A stretch of DNA of 64,000 nt from contig CAYOLV010000001.1 in the NCBI GenBank assembly GCA_964404895.1, positions 62,001-126,000 on the forward strand, in the 5' to 3' direction. Position 1 is the stretch's first letter; each line of letters starts with the position of its first letter. Of this stretch, positions 15,988-24,753 are shown piece by piece. The DNA comes from JBGSUZ01 sp964404895. Its GTDB lineage: Bacteria; Bacillota; Clostridia; Peptostreptococcales; Acidaminobacteraceae. The notes under the pieces are model-generated. The model had not been told where the DNA came from and ran no database searches. It saw nothing but the letters and a program-made list of their open reading frames with translations. The position numbers were made by a program, and so were the translations under genes.

Positions 15988-16796
15988 TGAATCCTTATGA
16001 AATGGAAGCCTATAAAATTTTAGATATTTTCAAGGAAACTGACATCGATTATACCTTTAAAATTGCTTATTCTGGAAATCTTGTTGGGGGGCAGTTCTTC
16101 CAAGTTTCTGTCCCAGGTGTCGGGGAAGGGCCAATCTCTATCAGCGATTTCACCGCCTCCACTGTGGATTTAACCATTAGAAAAGTAGGCACTTTAACCA
16201 ATGCCATCTTTAAATTAAAGCCTGGAGATTCCCTCTTTATGAGAGGTCCCTATGGCAATGGCTTTGACTTAAGCAAGTTTGAAGGGAAAAACCTAGTAGT
16301 TATAGCAGGGGGGACAGGACTGGCTCCTGTAAAACACGTCATCTCACACTTTGGAGAAAAAGTCCTCTCACAAGAGGAACGGCAAAAGGAAGGCTCGGGA
16401 CTCCAACTTCTAGTGGGGTTTAAGTCCAGTAAGGATATTCTTTTCAAGGAAACACTAAAGACATGGGAAGAGAAATTTTCTACAATTGTGACCATTGATA
16501 ATCCAGAAGAGGGCTGGCAGGGTGCCACAGGGCTAGTAACTACTTTTTTAGAGCAGTTACAGCTTAAACCTCTTGAAAATACTCAGGTGATTGTGGTAGG
16601 GCCACCTATTATGATGAAATTTACAACCTTGGGACTGTTGAAATTAGGTCTTCCTGAGGAACAACTTTGGGTTTCCTTTGAGCGAAATATGAGTTGCGGC
16701 ATTGGAAAATGCGGACATTGTAAAATTGATGAAACCTATGTCTGCCTCGACGGGCCTGTCTTTACCTATGGAAAAGCAAAATTCCTGTTAGATTAG
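15987..16796 (+). CDS. asrB: Anaerobic sulfite reductase subunit B
   Basis: A 269-residue FAD/NAD(P)-binding subunit with a 2Fe-2S cluster, related to dihydroorotate dehydrogenase PyrK. An FAD-binding barrel covers about 1-100 (FMRGPYGNGF), the nucleotide fold about 100-225 (VVIAGGTGLAPV), and the cluster ligands CGIGKCGHC at about 237-245 with the last Cys in YVCLDGP. It takes electrons from NAD(P)H to AsrA. The ATG overlaps the asrA stop; a GTG three bases upstream is also possible. Confidence 0.93.
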   Translation: MNPYEMEAYKILDIFKETDIDYTFKIAYSGNLVGGQFFQVSVPGVGEGPISISDFTASTVDLTIRKVGTLTNAIFKLKPGDSLFMRGPYGNGFDLSKFEGKNLVVIAGGTGLAPVKHVISHFGEKVLSQEERQKEGSGLQLLVGFKSSKDILFKETLKTWEEKFSTIVTIDNPEEGWQGATGLVTTFLEQLQLKPLENTQVIVVGPPIMMKFTTLGLLKLGLPEEQLWVSFERNMSCGIGKCGHCKIDETYVCLDGPVFTYGKAKFLLD

Positions 16797-16804
16797 GAGG
16801 ATTT

Positions 16805-17770
16805 ATGGATATTGATCGCAAGAAAGTACAAAAGAATGCCTATCGCATTACAAAAAATAGGCAAAAAACCTGTTTGCGCATCCGCGTGCCAGGGGGACAT
16901 TTAGAAACCAAATATTTAAGCACCATTCAAAAAATTGCAGATGAGTACGGGAATGGAACCCTTCACATCACCACCAGACAAGGGTTTGAAATTCCTGACA
17001 TTAATTTTACAGATATGGAAGCTATTAATGGTTTGCTAAAAGACTTAATTGACAGTTTGAACTTAAAGGTCAATGTGGGTCTTGAAGGTTACCCTGCGGC
17101 AGGGACTCGTAATATTGCCGCCTGTATAGGGAATCGCGTGTGTCCTTTTGCAAACGATGACACCACAAGGCTGGCGAAGACCATCGAGAGAGAAGTCTTC
17201 CCACATGACCTGCACTTTAAAATCGCTGTGACAGGCTGTCCCAACGACTGTATCAAAGCCCATATGCACGACTTTGGCATATTATGTCTCACAGAACCTC
17301 AGTACGATGTTTCACGGTGTATCAGCTGTAACGCCTGTGTGACCAACTGTGAAAAGCGGGTGACTGGTGCGCTGAGTATGAAGAATTTTGACATCGTCAG
17401 AAATAAAGATTTATGCATTGGCTGTGGGGAGTGTATTGGCAAATGCCCAACCAGTGCATGGACCAGAAGTGAAACCAAATATTACAGAATGCTGATTATG
17501 GGCCGTACAGGCAAGAAAAATCCTAGGTTGGCAGAACCTTTTATCAAATGGTGCACAGAAGATGTGATTGTGCAGGTCATTAAAAATACTTATGATTATG
17601 CAGGTGAATTCATTGATCAGTCCTTAGCCAAGGAGCATATTGGATACATTGTGGATCGAACAGGTTACCAAGTCTTTAAGGAAGCGGTCTTAAAAGGCGT
17701 GACCCTGAACCCAGAAGCCCAGGTTGCAGAGTCGATTCAGTGGAGTGGCTATACCTACAAACCATTTTAG
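16805..17770 (+). CDS. asrC: Anaerobic sulfite reductase subunit C (sirohaem subunit)
   Basis: A 321-residue catalytic subunit. The sirohaem/4Fe-4S ligands are in CIGNRVCPF (CX5C, about 106-112) and GCPNDC (CX3C, about 145-149). A two-cluster ferredoxin insert follows: CISCNACVTNC (from about 171) and CIGCGECIGKCP (about 202-213). This is the layout of the Salmonella/Clostridium AsrC that reduces sulfite to sulfide. Ribosome binding site TTAGGAGG, 8 bases after asrB. Confidence 0.93.
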   Translation: MDIDRKKVQKNAYRITKNRQKTCLRIRVPGGHLETKYLSTIQKIADEYGNGTLHITTRQGFEIPDINFTDMEAINGLLKDLIDSLNLKVNVGLEGYPAAGTRNIAACIGNRVCPFANDDTTRLAKTIEREVFPHDLHFKIAVTGCPNDCIKAHMHDFGILCLTEPQYDVSRCISCNACVTNCEKRVTGALSMKNFDIVRNKDLCIGCGECIGKCPTSAWTRSETKYYRMLIMGRTGKKNPRLAEPFIKWCTEDVIVQVIKNTYDYAGEFIDQSLAKEHIGYIVDRTGYQVFKEAVLKGVTLNPEAQVAESIQWSGYTYKPF

Positions 17771-17782
17771 GGAGGAAAAATC

Positions 17783-18238
17783 ATGGGTGAAACATATGTT
17801 TTAGGGGATTTGATGCAGACCCTTATTAGGTTAGAAGAAAAAGGGCATGATATGTATTCAGCCTTAGTTGAAAAGCAAACCAGTCTAGAAGCTAAAAAAC
17901 TGTTTACAATCTTAGCGAATCAAGAACTCAAGCATAAAAAATTATATGAAAAAATGAGGAGTGAATTGGAAGAGGTTAATGCTTTAGAGGAAGAGTATAA
18001 GTCTTATGTGGATATTCTTCTTAAAGACACAATTTCCTTTTTGAAGGGGAGCGTGGAGCCTCAAAATACTGAGCTGGCCTTTGAAACTGCTGTACGCCTT
18101 GAAAAGGATACGTTGCTCCTCCTGTCGGAGCTTCAGCAAATTGTCCCACCCAGTGCCCACAAATTGATTGAGCAGGTTCAGGAAGAAGAGCGCAAGCATT
18201 TGCAGTGGATAATTCAGTATAGAGATTCTATTGTGTGA
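17783..18238 (+). CDS. Rubrerythrin/ferritin-like di-iron protein in the asr operon
   Basis: A 151-residue four-helix protein. Possible di-iron ligands are the Glu in RLEEKGHDMY, ELKH (helix 2), RLEKD (helix 3) and EEERKH (helix 4). It lacks the rubredoxin domain of full rubrerythrin. It begins 12 bases after asrC with GGGAGG, so it is the fourth gene of the operon. It may protect the oxygen-sensitive Asr enzyme from peroxide or store iron; this is inferred from place and fold. Confidence 0.75.
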   Translation: MGETYVLGDLMQTLIRLEEKGHDMYSALVEKQTSLEAKKLFTILANQELKHKKLYEKMRSELEEVNALEEEYKSYVDILLKDTISFLKGSVEPQNTELAFETAVRLEKDTLLLLSELQQIVPPSAHKLIEQVQEEERKHLQWIIQYRDSIV

Positions 18239-18248
18239 TAAAGAAAAG

Positions 18249-18285
18249 AAGGTCAGCCCCTACATGACGTGGAGGCTGACCTTTT
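18249..18285. terminator. Bidirectional terminator between asr operon and Rrf2 gene
   Basis: AAGGTCAGCC (18249-18258) pairs with GGCTGACCTT (18274-18283), followed by TT on the plus strand and by TTCTTTTCTT on the minus strand. It serves both convergent operons. Confidence 0.85.
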
Positions 18286-18303
18286 AAGTCGTTATAATGA
18301 TAG

Positions 18304-18750
18304 CTAAATATAAAACATGGGAAGCGCCATATCCATTCGGGATTCATATTCAAGTACCAAAGTTTCCACGGTCACTTCCCGAATCAATTCAAATATTTGT
18401 TGATCAATAGGGTCCCATAAAAGATCATTAAAACAGGCCTCTAAGGTGGCGGTGTTTCCAAGGGAGTTGTTTTTCCTTTCAACAATTTCAAGTGTCCCTT
18501 CTAGGGCAATGAAAATAGACTCCACCGTTATTTCAGCAGCAGGCTTGGCGAGGGCGTAGCCTCCCTGAGAACCCTTTGTACTCTTCACAAGTCCCGCTTT
18601 TTTTAGGGTCGAAAAAATCTGTTCTAAATAGCCTTCGGAAATGTCGTGTTTTTCCGCAACGGTTTTAGAAGGAATCAGGGAATCTCCTGAATACCGAGCT
18701 AATTCAACCACTGCCATTAATCCATATCTGCTTTTTGCTGAAATTTTCAT
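18304..18750 (-). CDS. Rrf2-family regulator, CymR-like
   Basis: A 148-residue Rrf2 protein with an N-terminal winged helix: MKISAKSRYGLMAVVELA, then EGYLEQIFSTLKKAGLVKS and GGYALAKP. Only one Cys is present (about residue 106), so it lacks the three-Cys iron-sulfur site of IscR. The ending MFYI matches the end of Bacillus CymR, the master repressor of cysteine metabolism. It lies 29 bases after the ABC transporter ATPase gene with no promoter between, so it is expressed from the T-box-controlled cystine operon. CymR acts with CysK; no cysK is present here. Confidence 0.8.
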   Translation of the reverse strand: MKISAKSRYGLMAVVELARYSGDSLIPSKTVAEKHDISEGYLEQIFSTLKKAGLVKSTKGSQGGYALAKPAAEITVESIFIALEGTLEIVERKNNSLGNTATLEACFNDLLWDPIDQQIFELIREVTVETLVLEYESRMDMALPMFYI

Positions 18751-18779
18751 AAAACACCTCTGCCTAAAATTCTTTGACC

Positions 18780-19469
18780 TTATAGAATACGGCTTAAAAA
18801 TTCCTTAGTTCTCTCCTGTGTGGCTTGGTAAAATAGTTCATCAGGTTTGCCTTCTTCTATTATTTTACCATTATCCATGAAAAGAACACGATTGGCAACT
18901 TCTTTGGCAAATCCCATTTCATGAGTGACCACAATCATGGTGACCTGTTCCTCGGCAAGGGTTTTCATCACATCTAATACTTCTCGAACCAGTTCGGGGT
19001 CTAGGGCAGAAGTCGGTTCGTCAAAGAGCATCAATTCAGGCTCTAAGGCAAGGGCTCTTGCAATGGCCACACGCTGTTGCTGTCCCCCAGATAATTTTTC
19101 AGGGTAGGTGCTGGACTTATCCCCTAGGCCTACCTTTTCAAGATATTCTTGTCCTTTAAGTTTTGCGGCGTCTTTCTTCATGCCTTTAACATGAACAAGG
19201 CCAGTGGTAACGTTTTCAAGAACGGTTAAATGGGGAAAAAGATTAAAACGCTGAAAGACCATTCCAATGTTTGTTCCGTTGTACTGGAGAAAACCTGTAT
19301 CTATCTTTTCCAAATGGTTAATGGTTCGAAGGAGGGTGCTTTTTCCAGAACCACTAGGCCCAATAATACACACAACTTCTCCTTTTTTCACAGATAAGTC
19401 CACTTCTCGCAGCACTTTCAAATTGTCAAAAGACTTGCTTATCCCTTTTAAGTGAAGCATCTCAAACAT
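18780..19469 (-). CDS. Polar amino acid (cystine-type) ABC transporter, ATP-binding protein
   Basis: A 229-residue ABC ATPase of the polar amino acid uptake group. Walker A is GPSGSGKST (about 30-38), the signature LSGGQQQR (about 125-132), Walker B LMLFDEPTSALDP (about 145-157), and the switch VTHEMGFA. I start at the ATG at 19469, which has AAAGGAG upstream and lies two bases after the permease stop. The Cys-specific T-box on the leader points to cystine or cysteine as substrate (TcyC/TcyN role). Confidence 0.88.
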   Translation of the reverse strand: MFEMLHLKGISKSFDNLKVLREVDLSVKKGEVVCIIGPSGSGKSTLLRTINHLEKIDTGFLQYNGTNIGMVFQRFNLFPHLTVLENVTTGLVHVKGMKKDAAKLKGQEYLEKVGLGDKSSTYPEKLSGGQQQRVAIARALALEPELMLFDEPTSALDPELVREVLDVMKTLAEEQVTMIVVTHEMGFAKEVANRVLFMDNGKIIEEGKPDELFYQATQERTKEFLSRIL

Positions 19470-19470
19470 G

Positions 19471-20145
19471 CTAGACCACTCCTTTCCCAAAGTTCAGTTC
19501 CAGTTTCTTCTGAAGAAAACTCAGACCTGTACAGTAAATTAAATAGATGAAACCCGCTTCTGCATAGAGTAAGAGAGGTTCATAAGTTCTTGCTGTAATT
19601 TGCTGTGCCACTTGAAAAAGCTCTGTATAGGTAATGGCCGCCGCAAGAGAAGTGTCCTTGATCAAGCTGATCAGGGAATTGGACAGACTGGGGAGAGCCG
19701 TTCGAATGGCTTGAGGCAATATAATAAGCCAAAGGGTCTTAAAAGGGGACAAACCAATGGATTTTGAGGCTTCCCACTGACCTTTTGGAATAGAGAGCAT
19801 AGCGCCTCTTATGGTTTCAGAACTGTAAGCACCTACGCTGAGAGTAAAGCCAATAAGTCCTGAAACAAAGGCGTTTAAAGTGATGCCAATGCTGGGCAAA
19901 CCATAAAAAATAATGAACAACTGCAGCAGAAGAGGCGTTCCTCTGATAATCCAAACATAAAATTTCACAAGCCCCACCAAAGGTTTAATTTCTAAAATCC
20001 TGATAATGGCCACTGTAAAGGCTACCACCATGCCTAATACAAAAGAAAGAAGAGTAAGAGGGACAGTATAAAGAAAACTTGCCTCAAGAAGGGGCATAAA
20101 GGAACTGAGGATAATTTCTAACCCTCTTACCACTGAATCGTTCAT
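19471..20145 (-). CDS. Polar amino acid (cystine-type) ABC transporter, permease
   Basis: A 224-residue permease with about five helices of the HisM/GlnP family. It carries YVWIIRGTPLLLQLFIIFYG (about 63-82) and the EAA loop SKSIGLSPFKTLWLIILPQA (about 126-145) that docks with the ATPase. It sits between the binding protein and the ATPase in the T-box operon. Confidence 0.88.
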   Translation of the reverse strand: MNDSVVRGLEIILSSFMPLLEASFLYTVPLTLLSFVLGMVVAFTVAIIRILEIKPLVGLVKFYVWIIRGTPLLLQLFIIFYGLPSIGITLNAFVSGLIGFTLSVGAYSSETIRGAMLSIPKGQWEASKSIGLSPFKTLWLIILPQAIRTALPSLSNSLISLIKDTSLAAAITYTELFQVAQQITARTYEPLLLYAEAGFIYLIYCTGLSFLQKKLELNFGKGVV

Positions 20146-20160
20146 ATCTATGCCACCTTT

Positions 20161-20970
20161 CTATTTTGAGACATCTGCTCCAAACCATTTCAAGGAAATT
20201 TCTTCGTAAGTGCCATCTGCTTTCATTTCGCTTAAGGCATTGTTGACCGCCTGTATCAAATCTTCATTGCCTTTATTGAATAAAAATCCACTTTCATCTT
20301 TTGTCTCTTGTTCAGCTACCGCCATAATGGGTGCATCTGGCTTTTGTTTTTTGTAGTCTAAGAAAGAGAGACTGTCGTTAATGGTGCCATCAATTCGCTT
20401 AGACGTGATCAGGTCAATGGCTTGATTAAAACCGTCCACGCTGACTATTTCGGCACCATAAGATTTTGCCAAATCCCCTAAATTGCTTGTAAGGGATTGC
20501 CCAAATTTCTTTCCCTTTAAATCTTCAAAGGTTTTGATAACTTGGTTTTCCTTGTTGACAATGAGGACAGCTCTGGAAACGATGTAAGGGTCAGAGAAAT
20601 CATACTTTTCCTTTCGATCTTCTCGAATGGTGACCTCGTTGGCAACCATATCAAAACGCTTTGAATCTAGCCCAGCAAACATGCCATCCCATTTGGTTTC
20701 AATAAATTCTGTTTCTACCCCAAGTCGTTTCGCCACTTCCTTTGCAACATCCACATCAAAACCTGTAAGGGCGCCACTTTCGTCGTGGAAGGTGAAAGGC
20801 GCATAAGTGCCTTCTGTGCCAATGCGAAGAACGCCTTCTTGTTGAATGGCCTCTAGGGTACTATCTGATGTTGACACGGGGATATTTTCTTTTTCGATAT
20901 TGCCAGCACAAGCGGTAGTAACCACCGCTACTGCCATTAAAAGTCCTAAACTCAACCATTTTTTGTTCAT
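20161..20970 (-). CDS. Cystine-type ABC transporter substrate-binding lipoprotein
   Basis: A 269-residue family-3 solute-binding protein. The signal peptide ends in the lipobox VTTACAG, so the mature protein is a membrane-anchored lipoprotein. The binding fold begins with GVLRIGTEGTYAPFTFHD and has GFDVDVAKEVAKRLG, typical of cystine/polar amino acid binding proteins. The ATG at 20970 has GGAGGTAACAAA upstream; the longer frame to 21096 runs through the T-box leader and is not coding. Confidence 0.88.
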   Translation of the reverse strand: MNKKWLSLGLLMAVAVVTTACAGNIEKENIPVSTSDSTLEAIQQEGVLRIGTEGTYAPFTFHDESGALTGFDVDVAKEVAKRLGVETEFIETKWDGMFAGLDSKRFDMVANEVTIREDRKEKYDFSDPYIVSRAVLIVNKENQVIKTFEDLKGKKFGQSLTSNLGDLAKSYGAEIVSVDGFNQAIDLITSKRIDGTINDSLSFLDYKKQKPDAPIMAVAEQETKDESGFLFNKGNEDLIQAVNNALSEMKADGTYEEISLKWFGADVSK

Positions 20971-20995
20971 TTTGTTACCTCCTATAAAATATATT

Positions 20996-21275
20996 GTGTT
21001 TTTAAGCAAACAAAAAAACCTCCCACCTCTGATAAATATACAGAGGCAGAAGGTTAGTTCCGCGGTCCCACTCTGTTGCGCACAAAAATATGCCAACTCA
21101 ATTCAGGTACTGGATTCTTCCTATACCCTAGTGCTGTAACAGGCACACCTGCTGGAGTCTACTATAATTTCGATCCAGAGCTCAGAGATGCACTTCTGTG
21201 AATATCCTTTCAAAGTCTCTTTCAGCCATGGAGACTTCTCTCTAAGAAATTCGATTCACATACTCTTCTCATCAA
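20996..21275 (-). ncRNA. T-box leader, specifier codon TGC (cysteine)
   Basis: On the minus strand the leader shows GATGAGAAGAGTA at the start, the stem I loop block GGCTGAAAGAG, the specifier region GAAGTGCATCTCTGAGC with TGC at 21192-21190, and the antiterminator bulge GAGTGGGACCGCGG (21073-21060). It ends in a terminator directly upstream of the binding protein gene. TGC is a cysteine codon followed by the usual purine. The bulge reads TGGG, which can pair by wobble with a U discriminator base such as that of tRNA-Cys. Uncharged tRNA-Cys should therefore switch on the transporter operon. Confidence 0.9.
21012..21055 (-). terminator. T-box terminator
   Basis: On the minus strand AACCTTCTGCCTCTG pairs with CAGAGGTGGGAGGTT (plus-strand 21055-21041 and 21031-21017), followed by a T-run. 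The left arm follows the T-box bulge and would be rearranged into the antiterminator. Confidence 0.88.
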
Positions 21276-21313
21276 CGCTTAACTTACTATTCCTATTTGT
21301 TTACTATGATTTA

Positions 21314-21341
21314 ATTCTACAGGTTTATTTTCTAAAGTCAA
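21314..21341 (-). promoter_or_regulatory. Promoter of the T-box/cystine transporter operon
   Basis: On the minus strand TTGACT (21341-21336) and TAGAAT (21319-21314) are 16 bases apart, about 40 bases upstream of the T-box start. It is the only good sigma-A-like pair in the region. Confidence 0.65.
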
Positions 21342-21432
21342 TAAAAAAATTATATTTTTATTTATAGCATAATTCATGATATATTATTAACAAATTGTAA
21401 CGAACTCAGCTTAAAGTCAGGAGGTAAATCCC

Positions 21433-22839
21433 ATGGCTGGACTAAACGCATCTCATGAAGTGATTCAAAATATAGAACGCATTCTGGAGTCCTCCTTCGA
21501 CGGTTTCTACATTACAGATGGCGATGCCAACACAATCCTCTTAAATAAAGCCTACGAAACCATTACAGGGCTAAAAAGGGAAGACCTGATTGGACACAAT
21601 ATGTTTGAACTGGAAGACAGCAAGGCCATTTCCCAGTCAGCTACCCTAATGGTTCTAAGGGAAAAAACCATACAGACCATCGAACAGGAGTTTAAGACTG
21701 GAAAAAGAGCATTTGTCAGCAGTACGCCTATCTTTGACGATGAGGGTCAAATTGTTATGGTGGTTACCAATGTGAGAGATCTATCCGCCTTACAACTCTT
21801 AAAAAGTCAAATGGAGCACACCAAAAATCTTACAGATCAATACCAGAGGGAAATTGAAGCCATGCGACTTCAAATTCTTGGAACCGATGAACTCATCGCC
21901 CATGACGAAAAAATGTTGGAAACCCTTAAATTGGCAAAACGTGTAGCCTTTGTGGACACAACCGTACTGGTTCTGGGTGAAACTGGGGTCGGCAAAGAAG
22001 AAGTCGCTAAGTTTATTCATAAAAATAGCAACCGAAAAGATCAAAATTTTATAAAAGTCAATTGCGGCGCCATTCCTGAGCAGCTCATCGAGTCCGAACT
22101 TTTTGGATATGAAAAAGGCTCTTTCTCAGGGGCAGACAAAAATGGGAAACCGGGCTTGTTTGAGGTGGCCAGCGGCGGAACCATGTTCTTAGACGAAATA
22201 GGAGAACTGCCCTTAGACATGCAGGTAAGGCTCTTAAGAGTCTTGCAAGAAAAAGAAATTGTAAGAATTGGGGCACTACACCCTATAAAAATAGATGTGA
22301 GACTTATAGCAGCCACCAATCGAGACCTTGAGGAAATGGTCAAGGCAGGCACATTTAGAAAAGATCTATACTATCGATTGTTTGTTGTGCCAATAACCCT
22401 CCTCCCCCTAAGGGAGAGAAGAGAAGATATACTGCCTCTGGTCAATCACTTTTGCAAAGAACTCAACGAAAAATACGGTTGGGAAAAGAAACTGACAGGA
22501 GAAGCCCTTGCTGTCATTTATGCTCACCGCTGGACGGGCAACGTGAGAGAATTAAAAAATGTGATTGAGAGGGCAGTGGTTATGACCGATAATGACTGGA
22601 TTACCGCTGAAGATATTCAACGCCTAAACGATTTCCAACAAGTCGAGGTTAAAATAAGCGAAACAGGAGATTTTCCATCTCTTAAAGAAGCAGTAGAACA
22701 GCTAGAAACCACCCTCATAGAAAGGGCATATCAGCGCTACGGCAATGTGAGAGATGCTGCAAAAGTATTGGGAATTGATTCATCCACCTTTGTAAGAAAA
22801 CGTCAAAGACTTAATCGGCATAGGATTGGGGAGGAATAG
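21433..22839 (+). CDS. Sigma-54-dependent activator with PAS domain and variant GSFSGA loop
   Basis: A 468-residue enhancer-binding protein: one PAS domain (about 10-125), coiled linker, AAA+ domain (about 155-385; Walker A GETGVGKE near 181; FLDEIGELPLDMQ Walker B) and a Fis-type helix-turn-helix at the end (NVRDAAKVLGIDSST). The loop that touches sigma-54 is normally GAFTGA; here it reads GSFSGA (about 229-234), with Ser for both Ala and Thr. It lies upstream of a second activator with a canonical loop, 2 bases apart, and both probably control the GABA genes. Ligand unknown. Confidence 0.88.
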   Translation: MAGLNASHEVIQNIERILESSFDGFYITDGDANTILLNKAYETITGLKREDLIGHNMFELEDSKAISQSATLMVLREKTIQTIEQEFKTGKRAFVSSTPIFDDEGQIVMVVTNVRDLSALQLLKSQMEHTKNLTDQYQREIEAMRLQILGTDELIAHDEKMLETLKLAKRVAFVDTTVLVLGETGVGKEEVAKFIHKNSNRKDQNFIKVNCGAIPEQLIESELFGYEKGSFSGADKNGKPGLFEVASGGTMFLDEIGELPLDMQVRLLRVLQEKEIVRIGALHPIKIDVRLIAATNRDLEEMVKAGTFRKDLYYRLFVVPITLLPLRERREDILPLVNHFCKELNEKYGWEKKLTGEALAVIYAHRWTGNVRELKNVIERAVVMTDNDWITAEDIQRLNDFQQVEVKISETGDFPSLKEAVEQLETTLIERAYQRYGNVRDAAKVLGIDSSTFVRKRQRLNRHRIGEE

Positions 22840-22841
22840 AA

Positions 22842-24602
22842 ATGCTCTCATTTGAATTAAACGGCATTATGGAGGTTATTTTTAGAGAGGGGTCCATGCT
22901 GACATTTTTGGATGCCTATGACAAAAAACTGATTATTGTAGACCATAGCGAACACGTTATTTATGCCAATCAAAAAGCGAGAACAGCCCTTCATCAAATT
23001 CATAAAACCATTCAGGGGAAAGACTTGTCTCGTTTTTTCAAACTGCCTCAACTCAAAGATGTCTTATCAGAAGGGGTCAGTTACTGTGCTATACCAGTGG
23101 AAATTGAACACCAGATGGTCAACCTGAACATTAGTCCCATCGAAGTGAACAGAGACCTTGTGGGTGCTGTCATTACCTTTCAGGAAGACCCTTTTGAAGT
23201 CCACGACATTTCCACGATGAAACTCTGCAACAGCATTAGCAGGGAGTTAGAGTCTGTCTTTAATGCTTCATACGATGAAATTATTGTGGCGGATCACAAA
23301 GGCACGGTGTTAAAAATGAACACGGTCTTTAGAAAGTTTTATAATTTAGATGCAGAGGACTTCGTCGGTAAAAATGTATTCGATTTAGAGCAGGCTGGGA
23401 TCTTTAGCCCATCAGTTACAGCGAAAGTGTTACAAGAGAAAAAGCGAGTTTCCATTATTCAGAAAACCAATACGGACAAGGTACTCATCGTCACAGGGCA
23501 CCCCGTATTCGATAAGGACAAATCGTTAATTTCCGTTATCAGCATGGCGAAGGACATTACGGAAATGCATCGGTTGAAAGAACAATTGGCTCAGGTTGAA
23601 AAAACCGCTCAGAAATATTACTACGAGCTGGAGTTGTTAAAACAAAAAGAAGAAACCCAAGACTGGGTACAATACAGAAGTCCTCAAATGGGAAAAGTCA
23701 TGACCATGGTAGATAAAACCGCCCGTGTGGATTCCAATCTCCTCATTACAGGAGAATCAGGTGTCGGAAAAAGCATGATTGCAGAGGCAATTCACAAACT
23801 CAGCGTGAGAAACGACAAAGAAATTGTTTGCATCAACTGCGGTGCTATTCCTGAAAGCCTTATGGAGTCTGAATTCTTTGGTTATGAGCGTGGTGCCTTT
23901 ACGGGTGCCAGGTCAGAGGGCAAACTCGGAAAATTAGATCTAGCCGATGAAGGCACCCTATTCCTAGACGAAATCAGCGAACTGTCCCTACCCATGCAGG
24001 TCAAACTGTTGAAAGTGATACAAGAAAAGAAATTCATGCGCGTCGGCGGCACCAAAACCATCGCCTCAGACTTTCGCCTGATTGCAGCAACCAATAAAGA
24101 TTTGCAGAAAGAAGTAAAAGCAGGGCGTTTCAGAGAGGATTTGTTCTATCGCCTCAATGTAGTGCCTATTGAAATACCACCGTTAAGGGAGCGCAAAGAG
24201 GATATTGTCCTCCTGACCAACTATTTTTGGAGAAAACTCAACCGAAAATATGGCACTAATCGAAAAATTGAGGTGGATGTTTACGATGTTTTGACATTGT
24301 ATCAATGGCCGGGAAACGTTAGAGAACTTGAAAACTGTGTAGAGCGCCTTATGGTAACCGTAGACAAAGACCTCTTACAAGTAGAGGACTTGCCCTATTA
24401 CTTAGTCAATTATTTGCCAAGTGAGGTAGCTGAAACCAAACTCATGCCCCTAAATCAAGCCATGGATACCCTGGAAAGAAAAATGATTATGAATGCTTAC
24501 GCCCTTTACAAAAATACTTATAAAGTCGCTGAAGTCTTAGGTGTCAGTCAATCTACAGTGGTCAGAAAGCTGAAAAAATTTGGTTGTGAAGAATTAATTT
24601 AA
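22842..24602 (+). CDS. Sigma-54-dependent activator with two PAS domains
   Basis: A 586-residue enhancer-binding protein: PAS-like domain at about 15-120, a second PAS at about 140-245, coiled linker, AAA+ domain (Walker A GESGVGKS near 304, canonical GAFTGA at about 351, FLDEISELSLPMQ) and a Fis-type C-terminus (NTYKVAEVLGVSQST). It is probably the main activator of the downstream -24/-12 promoter, 200 bases away, which drives GABA uptake and breakdown. The PAS domains may sense a metabolite such as GABA or succinate semialdehyde. Followed by a strong terminator. Confidence 0.88.
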   Translation: MLSFELNGIMEVIFREGSMLTFLDAYDKKLIIVDHSEHVIYANQKARTALHQIHKTIQGKDLSRFFKLPQLKDVLSEGVSYCAIPVEIEHQMVNLNISPIEVNRDLVGAVITFQEDPFEVHDISTMKLCNSISRELESVFNASYDEIIVADHKGTVLKMNTVFRKFYNLDAEDFVGKNVFDLEQAGIFSPSVTAKVLQEKKRVSIIQKTNTDKVLIVTGHPVFDKDKSLISVISMAKDITEMHRLKEQLAQVEKTAQKYYYELELLKQKEETQDWVQYRSPQMGKVMTMVDKTARVDSNLLITGESGVGKSMIAEAIHKLSVRNDKEIVCINCGAIPESLMESEFFGYERGAFTGARSEGKLGKLDLADEGTLFLDEISELSLPMQVKLLKVIQEKKFMRVGGTKTIASDFRLIAATNKDLQKEVKAGRFREDLFYRLNVVPIEIPPLRERKEDIVLLTNYFWRKLNRKYGTNRKIEVDVYDVLTLYQWPGNVRELENCVERLMVTVDKDLLQVEDLPYYLVNYLPSEVAETKLMPLNQAMDTLERKMIMNAYALYKNTYKVAEVLGVSQSTVVRKLKKFGCEELI

Positions 24603-24641
24603 TTATTTTGACAATTTATTTTGACGGAAAAATGAAAAAAA

Positions 24642-24688
24642 GCACCATTTAGAATGCAGCAATGAATTATTGGTGCAAAAATGCACCA
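24642..24688. promoter_or_regulatory. Upstream activating sequence for the sigma-54 promoter
   Basis: A palindrome with 7-base arms, TGGTGCA-4 bases-TGCACCA (24671-24688), is preceded by a further half-site GCACCA (24642-24647) spaced 29 bases away. It is about 115-160 bases upstream of the -24 element, the usual distance for an enhancer bound by sigma-54 activators. The likely binders are the two activators encoded just upstream. Confidence 0.7.
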
Positions 24689-24753
24689 GTCATAAGACCT
24701 TAAACAGCTCATTCCTTAAAAATAATTCAGTTATGACTTCAAATAAAATGAAA

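Noticed and set aside
14974..17770. Dissimilatory sulfite reductase (dsrAB)
   Set aside because: Subunit sizes, the PyrK-like AsrB and the two-cluster insert of AsrC fit asrABC, not dsrAB.
20971..21096. N-terminal extension of the cystine-binding lipoprotein
   Set aside because: This part of the frame runs through the T-box terminator; a signal peptide, lipobox and ribosome binding site all fit the ATG at 20970.
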